Source: Citrobacter farmeri
GTDB lineage: Bacteria > Pseudomonadota > Gammaproteobacteria > Enterobacterales > Enterobacteriaceae
Assembly: GCF_019048065.1 (NCBI RefSeq)
Contig: NZ_CP077291.1
Span: forward strand, 1,860,001-1,924,000
Length of the DNA stretch: 64,000 nt
Direction: 5' to 3'
Made by a program: the position numbers and the translations under genes. Under the pieces are notes generated by a model. The model did not search any database, was not told the DNA's origin, and saw only the letters and a list, made by a program, of their open reading frames with translations. Below, piece by piece: positions 1 to 7,091 of the stretch (positions are counted from its first letter, which is position 1; every line of letters begins with the position of its first letter).

Positions 1-450
1 ACCTTCGCCGCTTTTCCCTGCCAGCGTTAATTTATCAATCACCGATTTAAACAATTTCTCTTCTTCATGCTGTTCGGCAACATACCATTGCAGGAAATTA
101 AAGGTCGGATAATCCTGACTGGTCATCGCGGCATGCGCCAGTTCGTTAATTTTCTGGGTGATCAACTGCTCGTGTTCGTAGGTCACGCGGAATAATTCGT
201 CCAGCGAAGCATATTCTGCAAAAGGCGATGAAACGGTATTAATACGTGGCAAGCTGCCGGTATCGGTCAGATAGTCGAACAGGCGCTGCATATGGGTCAT
301 CTCTTCCTGCGCATGGCGACGCAGGAACGCGGCGGCCCCTTCAAAGCTGTGGTAGCTGCACCAGGCACTCATCTGCTGATAGAGCAGGGAGGAATATAAT
401 TCCAGGTTCATTTGCTCATTCAGTTTGTCGATCATTTCTGTTTTCAGCAT
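1..450 (-). CDS. ftnA: Non-haem ferritin FtnA (3' end beyond window)
   Basis: Cytosolic iron-storage ferritin that oxidises Fe(II) at a di-iron centre and stores it in a 24-mer shell. The reading frame starts at ATG 450 (protein begins [10 protein letters not shown]) and runs open for 150 codons off the left edge. The family is about 165 residues, so roughly the last 15 are missing. Visible ferritin features are the helix-[12 protein letters not shown] stretch, then [15 protein letters not shown] with the EExxH di-iron ligand pattern, then [17 protein letters not shown] helix D ligands. It lies beside yecR, as in E. coli. The truncation is caused only by the window boundary. It is a paralogue of ftnB at 4.1-4.6 kb. 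Confidence 0.95.
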   Translation of the reverse strand, partial: MLKTEMIDKLNEQMNLELYSSLLYQQMSAWCSYHSFEGAAAFLRRHAQEEMTHMQRLFDYLTDTGSLPRINTVSSPFAEYASLDELFRVTYEHEQLITQKINELAHAAMTSQDYPTFNFLQWYVAEQHEEEKLFKSVIDKLTLAGKSGEG

Positions 451-632
451 GACTTCGCTCCACAAAATTCATAAATATGTTGATGTGGCGTCACTATAAT
501 TTGTTATTTAAATATTTGCAAAAGGTAAAATAATAAATTTAATTATTAAAAATACGAATGGGAATAAAACGCATTTGCGGTTTAATATAATCAGCGTCTG
601 ATAAATCAGGCCAGCCAATACTGGCCCATAAA

Positions 633-968
633 TTAATAATAATGAGGAACCGTTTGCGAAATGGCGACGCCCTGACATTGCCAGGAGAGTGTGATTTTTG
701 TGTTCATACACAGCGATCCGGCATAAACGCTACAGGTGCTGACGGGTTGACCGAATGGCATGGCGCTGGCATAGCCTAACTGCTGACACGCACGCGTGGC
801 AGTACCCTGGGCGATATAGTTATCGGTATGGGCATTTTGCAGCATCGCCTGATCGTAACTCAACCGTACCACGCCGGTTGTCGCGCTGGCATCACTCACC
901 TGCGCCTGTCTGTTGATCGTGCATCCGGTCAGGAGTATCAGTGAGAGGGCAATAAAAAGAGTCTTCAT
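633..968 (-). CDS. yecR: YecR-like lipoprotein
   Basis: Small predicted lipoprotein of 111 residues. The N-terminus has a lipobox (LILLTGC, Cys16), so it should be lipidated and membrane-anchored after signal peptidase II cleavage. The mature part has three further cysteine-containing segments and ends in PHYY. Position next to ftnA and overall size match E. coli YecR, a gene reported to belong to the flagellar regulon; its molecular role is unknown. I could not find a convincing sigma-28 promoter in the 260 bp upstream. Family assignment rests on the lipobox, size and synteny. Confidence 0.85.
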   Translation of the reverse strand: MKTLFIALSLILLTGCTINRQAQVSDASATTGVVRLSYDQAMLQNAHTDNYIAQGTATRACQQLGYASAMPFGQPVSTCSVYAGSLCMNTKITLSWQCQGVAISQTVPHYY

Positions 969-1101
969 GGTATCGCTCTGAATGTTCGGTGATACGCTAT
1001 CCTAATTCACGCAGCGGCGTTTCAATGGCCTGAATAACTTATAGATCAGCAGCGACTAATCCACACGACGGAGGGTGTTTTGCGGTCAGTGGACGAAAAT
1101 G

Positions 1102-1116
1102 TGAAACCGCTCTTCA
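1102..1116 (+). promoter_or_regulatory. KdgR-like box upstream of the isomerase gene
   Basis: TGAAACCGCTCTTCA resembles the KdgR operator form TGAAACnnnGTTTCA, with two mismatches in the right half. It lies about 25 bases upstream of the -35 candidate of the isomerase gene at 1229. KdgR represses pectin-catabolism genes in enterobacteria. This is an inference from motif and gene function only. Confidence 0.35.
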
Positions 1117-1129
1117 TTTTTAAAACTAT

Positions 1130-1170
1130 CTTTCATAAAATTTGAAAGTATGTTTGCTAAGTAGTACTGT
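1130..1170 (+). promoter_or_regulatory. Promoter candidate with overlapping inverted repeat
   Basis: A -35 candidate TTGAAA (1142-1147) and a -10 candidate TACTGT (1165-1170) are separated by 17 bases. A perfect inverted repeat CTTTCA-N7-TGAAAG (1130-1148) overlaps the -35 element, the arrangement expected of a repressor operator. The regulator is unknown. The gene start at 1229 is about 55 bases downstream. Confidence 0.4.
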
Positions 1171-1228
1171 GCGGTATCGTGATTGATTCAAGACGGGACT
1201 TCCCGCATCGCATTCAGGAGAAGACAGA

Positions 1229-1867
1229 ATGAAAATTGCATTGATGATGGAAAACAGCCAGGCGGGCAAAAACGCCATCATTTACCGCGAACTTAAAGCG
1301 GTTGCCGATGAAAAGGGCTTTCCGGTTTTCAACGTCGGGATGAGCGACGAGAATGACCACCATCTGACCTACATCCATCTCGGCATCATGGCCAGCATTC
1401 TGCTAAATTCAAAAGCGGTTGATTTCGTCGTGACCGGTTGTGGTACAGGCCAGGGGGCGCTGATGTCGCTGAACATCCATCCGGGGGTGGTGTGCGGTTA
1501 TTGCATCGATCCGGCGGATGCGTTCCTGTTTGCGCAGATTAACAATGGTAATGCGCTGTCTCTGCCATTTGCGAAAGGATTTGGCTGGGGAGCAGAACTG
1601 AACGTGCGCTTTATCTTTGAGAAAGCCTTTACCGGCCGTAACGGCGAAGGTTATCCGCCAGAGCGTAAAGAACCGCAGGTGCGTAACGCAGGAATTCTCA
1701 ATCAGGTTAAAGCGGCAGTCGTTAAAGACAACTATCTTGATACACTGCGCGCGATCGATCCGGAACTGGTGAAGACAGCGGTTTCCGGTCAGCGTTTCCA
1801 GCAGTGTTTCTTTGAAAATGGTCAGAGTAAAGAGATTGAAGCGTTTGTTCGCGAAATCCTCGGGTAA
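1229..1867 (+). CDS. RpiB/LacA/LacB-family sugar isomerase, possibly DhuI-like
   Basis: Rossmann-like aldose/ketose isomerase of 212 residues. The TGCGTGQG motif (residues 69-76, Cys71) corresponds to the catalytic cysteine loop of RpiB/LacAB enzymes. The protein is much longer than RpiB (about 149 residues) and has a C-terminal extension. That length is typical of the RpiB-fold 4-deoxy-L-threo-5-hexosulose-uronate isomerases (DhuI) known from streptococci, which do the job of KduI. A substrate in pectin or glycosaminoglycan uronate metabolism is therefore plausible but unproven. The start is ATG 1229 with an AGGAGA ribosome site 7-9 bases upstream. It is a single gene, convergent with the MFS gene. 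Family confident, substrate not. Confidence 0.8.
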   Translation: MKIALMMENSQAGKNAIIYRELKAVADEKGFPVFNVGMSDENDHHLTYIHLGIMASILLNSKAVDFVVTGCGTGQGALMSLNIHPGVVCGYCIDPADAFLFAQINNGNALSLPFAKGFGWGAELNVRFIFEKAFTGRNGEGYPPERKEPQVRNAGILNQVKAAVVKDNYLDTLRAIDPELVKTAVSGQRFQQCFFENGQSKEIEAFVREILG

Positions 1868-1880
1868 TCTTTGCTGAAAA

Positions 1881-1906
1881 GCCGGATGGCGCAATGCGCT
1901 TCCGGC
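1881..1906. repeat. REP-like palindrome
   Basis: GCCGGATGGCGC, then AAT, then GCGCTTCCGGC forms an imperfect hairpin of the enterobacterial REP type. It sits between the convergent isomerase and MFS genes and may protect or terminate their transcripts. Confidence 0.75.
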
Positions 1907-1914
1907 TTCACACA

Positions 1915-3333
1915 TTACTGTCTTACAGACACCGCGCTCCCCGCATCTTTCGCCAGCCGCAACGTATCCACCATGCCAATCAGGCAAATAAGCGCGATGG
2001 CCACAAATGCCAGACGAAAGCTGATGCCAGGAACTGCGTTTATTCCCAGCCATTCACTCACATTCGCGCCAATACGAATACCGATTGCACCCAGTGAAAT
2101 CCCCAGTCCAACGGCCAGCTGTGTGGCGGTGCTGAACAAGGTATTCGCATAACTCATCTGGACGGAAGGAACGTCTGCGAAAGCCAGCGTGCTGATACCG
2201 GTAAACTGAATCGAACGGAAGACGCCACCAAGGTACAGTATCAGCAGAATAAGCCAGACGGGAGTCGAGGGGGTGAGTAGCGCGCAGGCGAGTAGCGCCA
2301 GCACATTGAGCGCGCCGTTAATCAACAGTAGCTTTTTAAAGCCTAACCAGCGGATAAGCGGCGTGGTCGCGGGCTTAATCGTCAGATTGCCGACAAACAC
2401 CGCCAGAACCAGTGAACCGGCCTGAAAGGCATTCATGCCAAAACCCACCTGAAACATGAGCGGCAAAAGAAAAGGCACAGCGCTGATTGAGGCGCGGAAC
2501 AGCGAGCCTCCGTACATGGTGACGCGAAACGTTGGCACCTGCAGGGCGTCGAGGCGAATCATGGGATAGTCTGCTCGACGGAAATGGCGCAAAGAAAAGG
2601 CAAATGTTCCCACGCCAAGCGCCAGCAGAGCTATCGTCAATACGCCTTCGGGATGTTGGGCGCCCAGTAACTCCATCGCATAGACCAGGCTGACCATCGC
2701 GATGGCGGTGGCGATGAAACCAGCAAGATCGAAAGGACGCCGATCGTCATCGCGGATAGTGGGAATAAATCGCAGCGCCAGTACGATCGCCAGCAGCCCC
2801 AGCGGCACGTTAATAAAAAAAATCCAGCGCCAGTTGGCATAGCTGGTGATAAAGCCGCCGAGTGGTGGGCCAATAATGGGGGCAACCAGTGCAGGCCAGG
2901 TTAAGGTGGCGATAGCCGTAATTAACTGATGTTTTGGCGTGGTGCGCAATACCGCTAAGCGACCCACCGGAACCATGAGTGCGCCACCCACACCCTGCAG
3001 GATACGCATTGCCAGGAAACTCTCCAGCGTCGTGGAAAGGCCGCACAGCACTGACGCGAGGGTGAAAATAGCGAGGGCAAGCGTAAAGATTTTGCGCGCG
3101 CCAAAACGGTCAGCTATCCAACCGCTGGCCGGGATGAGTACCGCGAGGGTAATCAGATAGGCGCTGATACCAATATTTAAATCAACCGCCTGAACACCGA
3201 AACTTTTGGCCATATCGGGCAGGGCGGTCGCGATCACCGTGCCGTCAATAAACTCCATGAAAAACGCCCCGGCGACGAGCAGAGCGGCAGGGGAGATACC
3301 GCGTTTGCTTTCTACATTTCGATCTTCTTGCAT
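1915..3333 (-). CDS. MFS transporter, DHA2 (14-TM) drug:H+ antiporter family
   Basis: Inner-membrane major-facilitator protein of 472 residues. Near residue 28 it carries a family signature (FIDGTVIATALP), then GWIADRFGARK, the loop 2-3 motif A of MFS. A glycine/proline-rich GPPLGGF segment resembles antiporter motif C. The hydrophobicity pattern is long enough for about 14 membrane helices. Proteins of this type (HsrA/MdtD/EmrB group) usually export drugs or metabolites; the substrate cannot be read from sequence. The ATG at 3333 gives a short charged N-terminus. It is divergent from azuC and convergent with the isomerase, and is not at this place in E. coli. Confidence 0.85.
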   Translation of the reverse strand: MQEDRNVESKRGISPAALLVAGAFFMEFIDGTVIATALPDMAKSFGVQAVDLNIGISAYLITLAVLIPASGWIADRFGARKIFTLALAIFTLASVLCGLSTTLESFLAMRILQGVGGALMVPVGRLAVLRTTPKHQLITAIATLTWPALVAPIIGPPLGGFITSYANWRWIFFINVPLGLLAIVLALRFIPTIRDDDRRPFDLAGFIATAIAMVSLVYAMELLGAQHPEGVLTIALLALGVGTFAFSLRHFRRADYPMIRLDALQVPTFRVTMYGGSLFRASISAVPFLLPLMFQVGFGMNAFQAGSLVLAVFVGNLTIKPATTPLIRWLGFKKLLLINGALNVLALLACALLTPSTPVWLILLILYLGGVFRSIQFTGISTLAFADVPSVQMSYANTLFSTATQLAVGLGISLGAIGIRIGANVSEWLGINAVPGISFRLAFVAIALICLIGMVDTLRLAKDAGSAVSVRQ

Positions 3334-3435
3334 CTTGTTCTTGCCACTATAAACCTTTACCGGAACGGATGATGACGTAGATGACTGATTTACCAGCTAA
3401 ACAGGCAAAAATGGAAAAGTACATAAGCTTAAAAA

Positions 3436-3451
3436 TGTGATTCACATCACA
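3436..3451 (+). promoter_or_regulatory. CRP-binding site upstream of azuC (perfect consensus halves)
   Basis: TGTGATTCACATCACA has both half sites identical to the CRP consensus TGTGA-N6-TCACA. It is about 100 bases upstream of the azuC start codon and also upstream of the divergent MFS gene, so it could serve either. AzuC of E. coli is reported to be repressed by CRP. Confidence 0.75.
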
Positions 3452-3465
3452 AATTAGTTGATTTT

Positions 3466-3488
3466 TGTGATGGTGATCATATTATATG
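3466..3488 (+). promoter_or_regulatory. Second CRP-like site overlapping the azuC promoter
   Basis: TGTGATGGTGATCATA (3466-3481) keeps the left CRP half site exactly and the right one partly. A -10-like TATTAT/TATATG stretch lies directly after it (3480-3488). Overlap of CRP with the promoter fits repression rather than activation. Confidence 0.5.
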
Positions 3489-3534
3489 CGCACAGACAGT
3501 AACACCTGCATAACAACATAGTTGGAGCCATGCC

Positions 3535-3618
3535 ATGAAATTGCGCAAAATCCTGAAAAGCATGTTTGAAAATTATTGCAAAACTTTCAAAGACGTACCG
3601 CCAGGCGCTATGTTCTGA
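3535..3618 (+). CDS. azuC: Small membrane-associated protein AzuC (dual-function AzuCR RNA)
   Basis: A 27-codon gene, too short for ordinary gene callers. It encodes a basic amphipathic peptide starting [11 protein letters not shown] and ending PPGAMF. It matches the E. coli AzuC peptide (28 residues) at nearly every position I recall. The ATG at 3535 has a GGAG ribosome site 7 bases upstream. In E. coli the transcript is dual-function: the peptide binds aerobic glycerol-3-phosphate dehydrogenase GlpD, and the RNA (AzuR) base-pairs with mRNAs such as galE. The downstream terminator follows the stop codon within five bases, so the transcript is about 150 nt. It sits next to yecJ as in E. coli. 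Confidence 0.92.
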   Translation: MKLRKILKSMFENYCKTFKDVPPGAMF

Positions 3619-3620
3619 TG

Positions 3621-3648
3621 AAAAAACCTGCTTCGGCAGGTTTTTTTA
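3621..3648 (+). terminator. Rho-independent terminator of azuC
   Basis: AAAAAACCTGC and GCAGGTTTTTTT pair around a TTCG tetraloop and run into a T tract. This is a textbook intrinsic terminator ending the small RNA. Confidence 0.9.
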
Positions 3649-3739
3649 TGCCTGTTTCATGCGGTGGCAAGTCTGGCTATCGTTTCGGCGTCTGAATCGG
3701 TACTATGACGGCCTTTCAACATTATCAGGAACGCATACT

Positions 3740-3991
3740 ATGTCCCAACCGCTGAATGCCGATCAGGAACTGGTCTCTGACGTTGTTGCCTGCCAGCTCG
3801 TCATAAAACAAATTCTCGATGTTCTCGACGTGATTGCTCCCGTCGAAGTTCGCGAAAAAATGACCAGTCAACTGAAAAATATTGATTTTTCAACGCATCC
3901 CGCTGCTGCCGATCCCGTCACGTTACGCGCTATCCAGAAAGCGATCGCGCTGATTGAACTGAAATTCACGCCGCAGGGCGAAGCCCACTAA
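3740..3991 (+). CDS. yecJ: DUF2766 family protein YecJ
   Basis: Small cytosolic protein of 83 residues with no known function. It begins [14 protein letters not shown] and ends TPQGEAH, closely matching E. coli YecJ from memory. I chose ATG 3740 instead of an upstream in-frame ATG at 3566. The upstream start would run through azuC and its terminator, whereas 3740 gives the family's usual length and follows an AGGAACG-like ribosome site. It is mostly helical with acidic N-terminal and mixed C-terminal segments. Gene order azuC-yecJ-ftnB is as in E. coli. Confidence 0.9.
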   Translation: MSQPLNADQELVSDVVACQLVIKQILDVLDVIAPVEVREKMTSQLKNIDFSTHPAAADPVTLRAIQKAIALIELKFTPQGEAH

Positions 3992-4029
3992 AATAAACCG
4001 TTGTTTTAGATTTTAGAAATACTTTTTGC

Positions 4030-4108
4030 GATACCTCCCCAAAGTGGGAGGCATCAGGCTGAAAGGACTTTGCTAATTGGCCTGCAGGGGAGTGAAATGC
4101 AGGCCAAT
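4030..4108. repeat. Two hairpins between yecJ and ftnB
   Basis: A first imperfect repeat pairs GATACCTCCCC with GTGGGAGGCATC (4030-4054). A second is a perfect 11-base inverted repeat, ATTGGCCTGCA (4076-4086) and TGCAGGCCAAT (4098-4108), with an 11-base loop. They lie between convergent yecJ and ftnB ends and probably act as 3'-end structures, although neither is followed by a good T tract. Confidence 0.6.
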
Positions 4109-4119
4109 GACAGGGTCAA

Positions 4120-4623
4120 TTAATGCTGTTGGTAATTGACGACGTTGAGTACGTGCTGATCGGTCTGTGCCGGACACAGTCCTGCGCGTTTGGCGCTACG
4201 CACTTCATCAAGAATAGTTTGCAACAACAGTCCATCTTGCTGCTGTTCTTTTTCCAGATCGTGGAGAAAATCGAGGGTTGGAGCATCATTCAGCGCTTCA
4301 GCTTCGTTGGTCAGTTGCGAAAGCGTGCTGGCCCGTTGTTCATAATCATCTATCGTTTTCTGAAACAGCTCTTCCAGCGAATGTAAATCCTCACCCTGTA
4401 CGTCGATGGCCTTAACGACGGGATTTGCCCCCGCATTTTTCATGAAGTTAAACATGCGCATCATTTGGGTGACGTTACTCTGAGCCTGAGTACGTAAGAA
4501 AGTCGCAGTACCCATCAGACGGTGTTCGGAACACCACTCACTCAGATGGAGGTAGAGATTGGAAGCATAAAACTCAAGATTCATTTGATTGTTGAGTTTG
4601 TGTACCATTCCAACTGCAGCCAT
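4120..4623 (-). CDS. ftnB: Ferritin-like protein FtnB
   Basis: Cytosolic ferritin-like protein of 167 residues. I chose ATG 4623 ([11 protein letters not shown]) over the longer frame to 4713: 167 residues is the E. coli FtnB length and a TAAGGAT ribosome site precedes it. Helix features of the ferritin fold are visible ([31 protein letters not shown]). The usual EExxH di-iron ligand region is replaced by [12 protein letters not shown], so the ferroxidase centre is degenerate, as in E. coli and Salmonella FtnB. Salmonella FtnB has been linked to iron-sulfur repair and virulence. It is a single-gene unit, monocistronic on the minus strand. Confidence 0.93.
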   Translation of the reverse strand: MAAVGMVHKLNNQMNLEFYASNLYLHLSEWCSEHRLMGTATFLRTQAQSNVTQMMRMFNFMKNAGANPVVKAIDVQGEDLHSLEELFQKTIDDYEQRASTLSQLTNEAEALNDAPTLDFLHDLEKEQQQDGLLLQTILDEVRSAKRAGLCPAQTDQHVLNVVNYQQH

Positions 4624-5140
4624 ATCAATATCCTTATTTCCTGATAGAAGGGGTGTGCAAAGCCAAGGTGCACAACTTACTGTTAGCAGAATAAATCCAT
4701 TCCGCCGGTCCATTATGTGATCGAAGAGTCAATTTCGTTGCGAATCGAAAATAAGCTTACCCTCATCAAAGGAATAAGAAAATCCTTAAATGGCGTTATT
4801 TATGATTTTTTACATATTACTGAAGCTAATACATCATGTTGCCACGGGTAAACATAATGTGAATTTATATATCTCTTTGATTTAATGGTTAAATGATTTA
4901 TTTGTTAGTTTTGAAATGGTGTTTCAAGTCACAAAACGGAATGATTTCGCATGGTAATATCAGATTATTGATAATTTCTTCCGTCCCTGCCGCGATAATA
5001 ATCCTGTGAAACGGTTTTGGCCGAAATAACCCAGCTTATCTCTTGCGGAAATCAGGGCGGCGACAGCGTGTTTAATTATAACCGAATGATTAATTCGTCA
5101 TTTTCGGTGTTATCAGCATGTAATAAATGAGGGATGGTGA
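4624..5140. other. AT-rich intergenic region between ftnB and the DJ-1 gene
   Basis: About 517 bases holding the divergent promoters of ftnB and the DJ-1-like gene. It is AT-rich (for example 4790-4990). I found no convincing gene, RNA or strong operator in it. An open frame extending ftnB upstream to 4713 lacks a ribosome site. Confidence 0.5.
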
Positions 5141-5698
5141 ATGACAAGAGTGGCAGTCTTGCTGGCATCAGGTTTCGAAGAAGCGGAAGCGATCGTCACG
5201 ATTGATATCTTGCGTCGTCTGAATATCGACGTTGACACACTGGCCTGCGCGGAGTCTCGCGCCGTGGTGAGTTATCACGATGTTCCAATGGTGGCCGATT
5301 ACACCCTGGTGGGGCAGCGGGAGAACCTGTATGACGCGGTGGTGCTTCCGGGTGGACCTCAGGGTAGCGTGAATCTTGCGGCGAATCCGCAGGTTGTTGA
5401 GTTCATCTCGCGTCATGATGCTGCCGGGAAATTGATTTGCCCCATTTGCTCAGCGGCCGCACGTGTATTAGGTGGCAATGGCTTACTGAAAGGGCGTCGC
5501 TATGTCTGTTCAGGCGATCTCTATGAAACGGTGACCGACGGGATCTACGTTGATGCGCCTGTGGTGCTGGATGGTCATCTCCTGAGCGGTAAAGGCTTAG
5601 GCCATATTTTTGATTTTGCCCTGACGTTGTCAGCCCGTTTATTAGGTGATGACAAACCGGTCCGCGATCACGCCGACCATATCTATTATCCGTGGTAA
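5141..5698 (+). CDS. DJ-1/PfpI family protein
   Basis: Protein of 185 residues with the flavodoxin-like DJ-1/PfpI fold. Near the N-terminus the GFEEAEA motif supplies the conserved acidic residue (Glu16). The nucleophile-elbow cysteine is Cys103 in PICSAAARVL. These are the residues that define DJ-1/YajL-type proteins, described as chaperones, glyoxalases or deglycases, with the true activity debated. A second cysteine at 100 and one at 123 are also present. It is cytosolic, as no signal peptide is seen. It stands alone between ftnB and araF, a position empty in E. coli K-12 as I recall it. The start ATG 5141 is preceded by GAGGGATGGTGA. Specific function unknown. Confidence 0.85.
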   Translation: MTRVAVLLASGFEEAEAIVTIDILRRLNIDVDTLACAESRAVVSYHDVPMVADYTLVGQRENLYDAVVLPGGPQGSVNLAANPQVVEFISRHDAAGKLICPICSAAARVLGGNGLLKGRRYVCSGDLYETVTDGIYVDAPVVLDGHLLSGKGLGHIFDFALTLSARLLGDDKPVRDHADHIYYPW

Positions 5699-5703
5699 TC
5701 CGT

Positions 5704-5735
5704 TTGTTCCCGAATGCAGACGTATTCGGGAACAA
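5704..5735 (+). terminator. Hairpin after the DJ-1-like gene
   Basis: TTGTTCCCGAAT and ATTCGGGAACAA form a perfect 12-base stem with an 8-base loop just after the stop codon. There is no long T tract, so it may be a weak terminator or a 3'-stabilising structure. Confidence 0.6.
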
Positions 5736-5753
5736 GGATTTGTGAGCTGACCT

Positions 5754-5770
5754 TATGGACTAATGTGCTA
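5754..5770 (+). promoter_or_regulatory. AraC-binding half site (araF upstream)
   Basis: TATGGACTAATGTGCTA fits the AraC half-site pattern TATGGA-N7-GCTA exactly, at the consensus spacing of 17 bases. It lies about 250 bases upstream of araF, which AraC activates with arabinose in E. coli. Confidence 0.65.
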
Positions 5771-5872
5771 CGCCACTTTTTATTTGTCTGACAAATCCCC
5801 CCTTTCTTATGTCATTTTCCGCTGAATTTATGTACGCAATTACTGTAATTCTGCGGTGTGATGCCGCTCTCC

Positions 5873-5910
5873 TATGGAGAATCAATTTCCCGCTACAACT
5901 ATTCCAGAAC
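5873..5910 (+). promoter_or_regulatory. Promoter-proximal AraC site of araFGH
   Basis: A second TATGGA (5873-5878) begins a segment that continues with a 21-base-spaced GCTACAACTATTCC half, resembling the AraC direct-repeat site of the E. coli araFGH promoter as I remember it. A TTATCT-type -10 candidate follows at about 5927. A CRP-like TGTGATGCCGCTC lies just upstream at 5857. Confidence 0.5.
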
Positions 5911-6016
5911 CGGCATTTATCTTAAGTCTGTTTAGTAATGCCTTGTTTTTCGTCTGAATTACACAAAGCCGTTAAATATTACCCTACATAAAATGACGCT
6001 AAAGCTGGAGTTAACC

Positions 6017-7006
6017 ATGCACAAATTCACTAAAGCGCTGGCAGCCATCGGTCTTGCTGCCGTTATGTCACAATCCGCTATCGCAGAATCGATGAAGCTG
6101 GGTTTCCTGGTGAAACAACCGGAAGAGCCCTGGTTCCAGACAGAGTGGAAATTTGCCGATAAAGCCGGGAAAGATCTGGGCTTTGAAGTCATTAAAATTG
6201 CAGTGCCAGACGGTGAAAAGACCCTGAATGCGATCGACAGTCTGGCGGCAAGTGGAGCGAAGGGGTTTGTTATTTGCACCCCTGACCCGAAACTGGGCTC
6301 CGCTATTGTTGCTAAAGCGCGCGGCTACGATATGAAAGTCATCGCCGTGGACGATCAGTTCGTTAACGCCAAAGGTAAACCGATGGATACGGTCCCGCTG
6401 GTGATGATGGCCGCGACCAAAATCGGCGAACGTCAGGGCCAGGAACTGTATAAAGAGATGCAAAAGCGTGGCTGGGACGTCAAAGAGAGCGCGGTGATGG
6501 CGATTACGGCTAACGAACTGGATACCGCACGTCGTCGTACGTCGGGTTCCATGGAAGCGCTGAAAGCCGCGGGTTTCCCGGAAAAACAGATCTACCAGGT
6601 TCCAACCAAATCTAACGATATCCCTGGCGCATTTGATGCCGCCAACTCCATGCTGGTTCAGCACCCTGAAGTGAAACATTGGCTGATTGTCGGCATGAAC
6701 GATAACACCGTACTGGGCGGCGTGCGCGCCACTGAAGGCCAGGGTTTCAAAGCCGCGGACGTGATCGGCATTGGCATCAACGGCGTTGACGCGGTGAGCG
6801 AACTGTCAAAAGCGCAGGCGACCGGTTTCTTCGGCTCACTGCTGCCAAGCCCGGACGTTCACGGTTATAAATCCAGTGAAATGCTCTACAACTGGGTGAC
6901 CAAAGGTGCTGAGCCACCAGCATTTACCGAAGTGACCGATGTCGTGCTGATCACTCGTGAAAACTTTAAAGAGGAACTGGCGAAAAAAGGGTTAGGCGGT
7001 AAGTAA
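6017..7006 (+). CDS. araF: L-arabinose-binding periplasmic protein AraF
   Basis: Solute-binding protein of the high-affinity arabinose ABC importer. It is 329 residues from ATG 6017 ([12 protein letters not shown]), which gives the E. coli length. An upstream in-frame ATG at 5993 is less likely because a GGAG ribosome site precedes 6017. The signal peptide is residues 1-23, cleaved after AIA before ESMKLGF. The mature protein has the two-lobed periplasmic-binding fold and keeps the ligand loop [12 protein letters not shown] near its N-terminus. First gene of araFGH, exported to the periplasm, and expected to respond to AraC and CRP through the sites upstream. Confidence 0.98.
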   Translation: MHKFTKALAAIGLAAVMSQSAIAESMKLGFLVKQPEEPWFQTEWKFADKAGKDLGFEVIKIAVPDGEKTLNAIDSLAASGAKGFVICTPDPKLGSAIVAKARGYDMKVIAVDDQFVNAKGKPMDTVPLVMMAATKIGERQGQELYKEMQKRGWDVKESAVMAITANELDTARRRTSGSMEALKAAGFPEKQIYQVPTKSNDIPGAFDAANSMLVQHPEVKHWLIVGMNDNTVLGGVRATEGQGFKAADVIGIGINGVDAVSELSKAQATGFFGSLLPSPDVHGYKSSEMLYNWVTKGAEPPAFTEVTDVVLITRENFKEELAKKGLGGK

Positions 7007-7024
7007 TACGACAGCAAGTGAAAA

Positions 7025-7056
7025 GCCGGATGGCATTGTTCATGCTGCCATCCGGC
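7025..7056. repeat. REP-like hairpin between araF and araG
   Basis: GCCGGATGGCA (7025-7035) and TGCCATCCGGC (7046-7056) form a perfect 11-base stem. Placed inside the operon after the binding-protein gene, it would stabilise the upstream message and allow more AraF than AraG or AraH. Confidence 0.8.
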
Positions 7057-7091
7057 AACCGGTTAGAACGATACTGACTCACGGAGACGTT

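Noticed and set aside
1409..2053. 214-codon frame on the minus strand across the isomerase and REP element
   Set aside because: Overlaps a confident gene on the other strand and crosses a REP palindrome.
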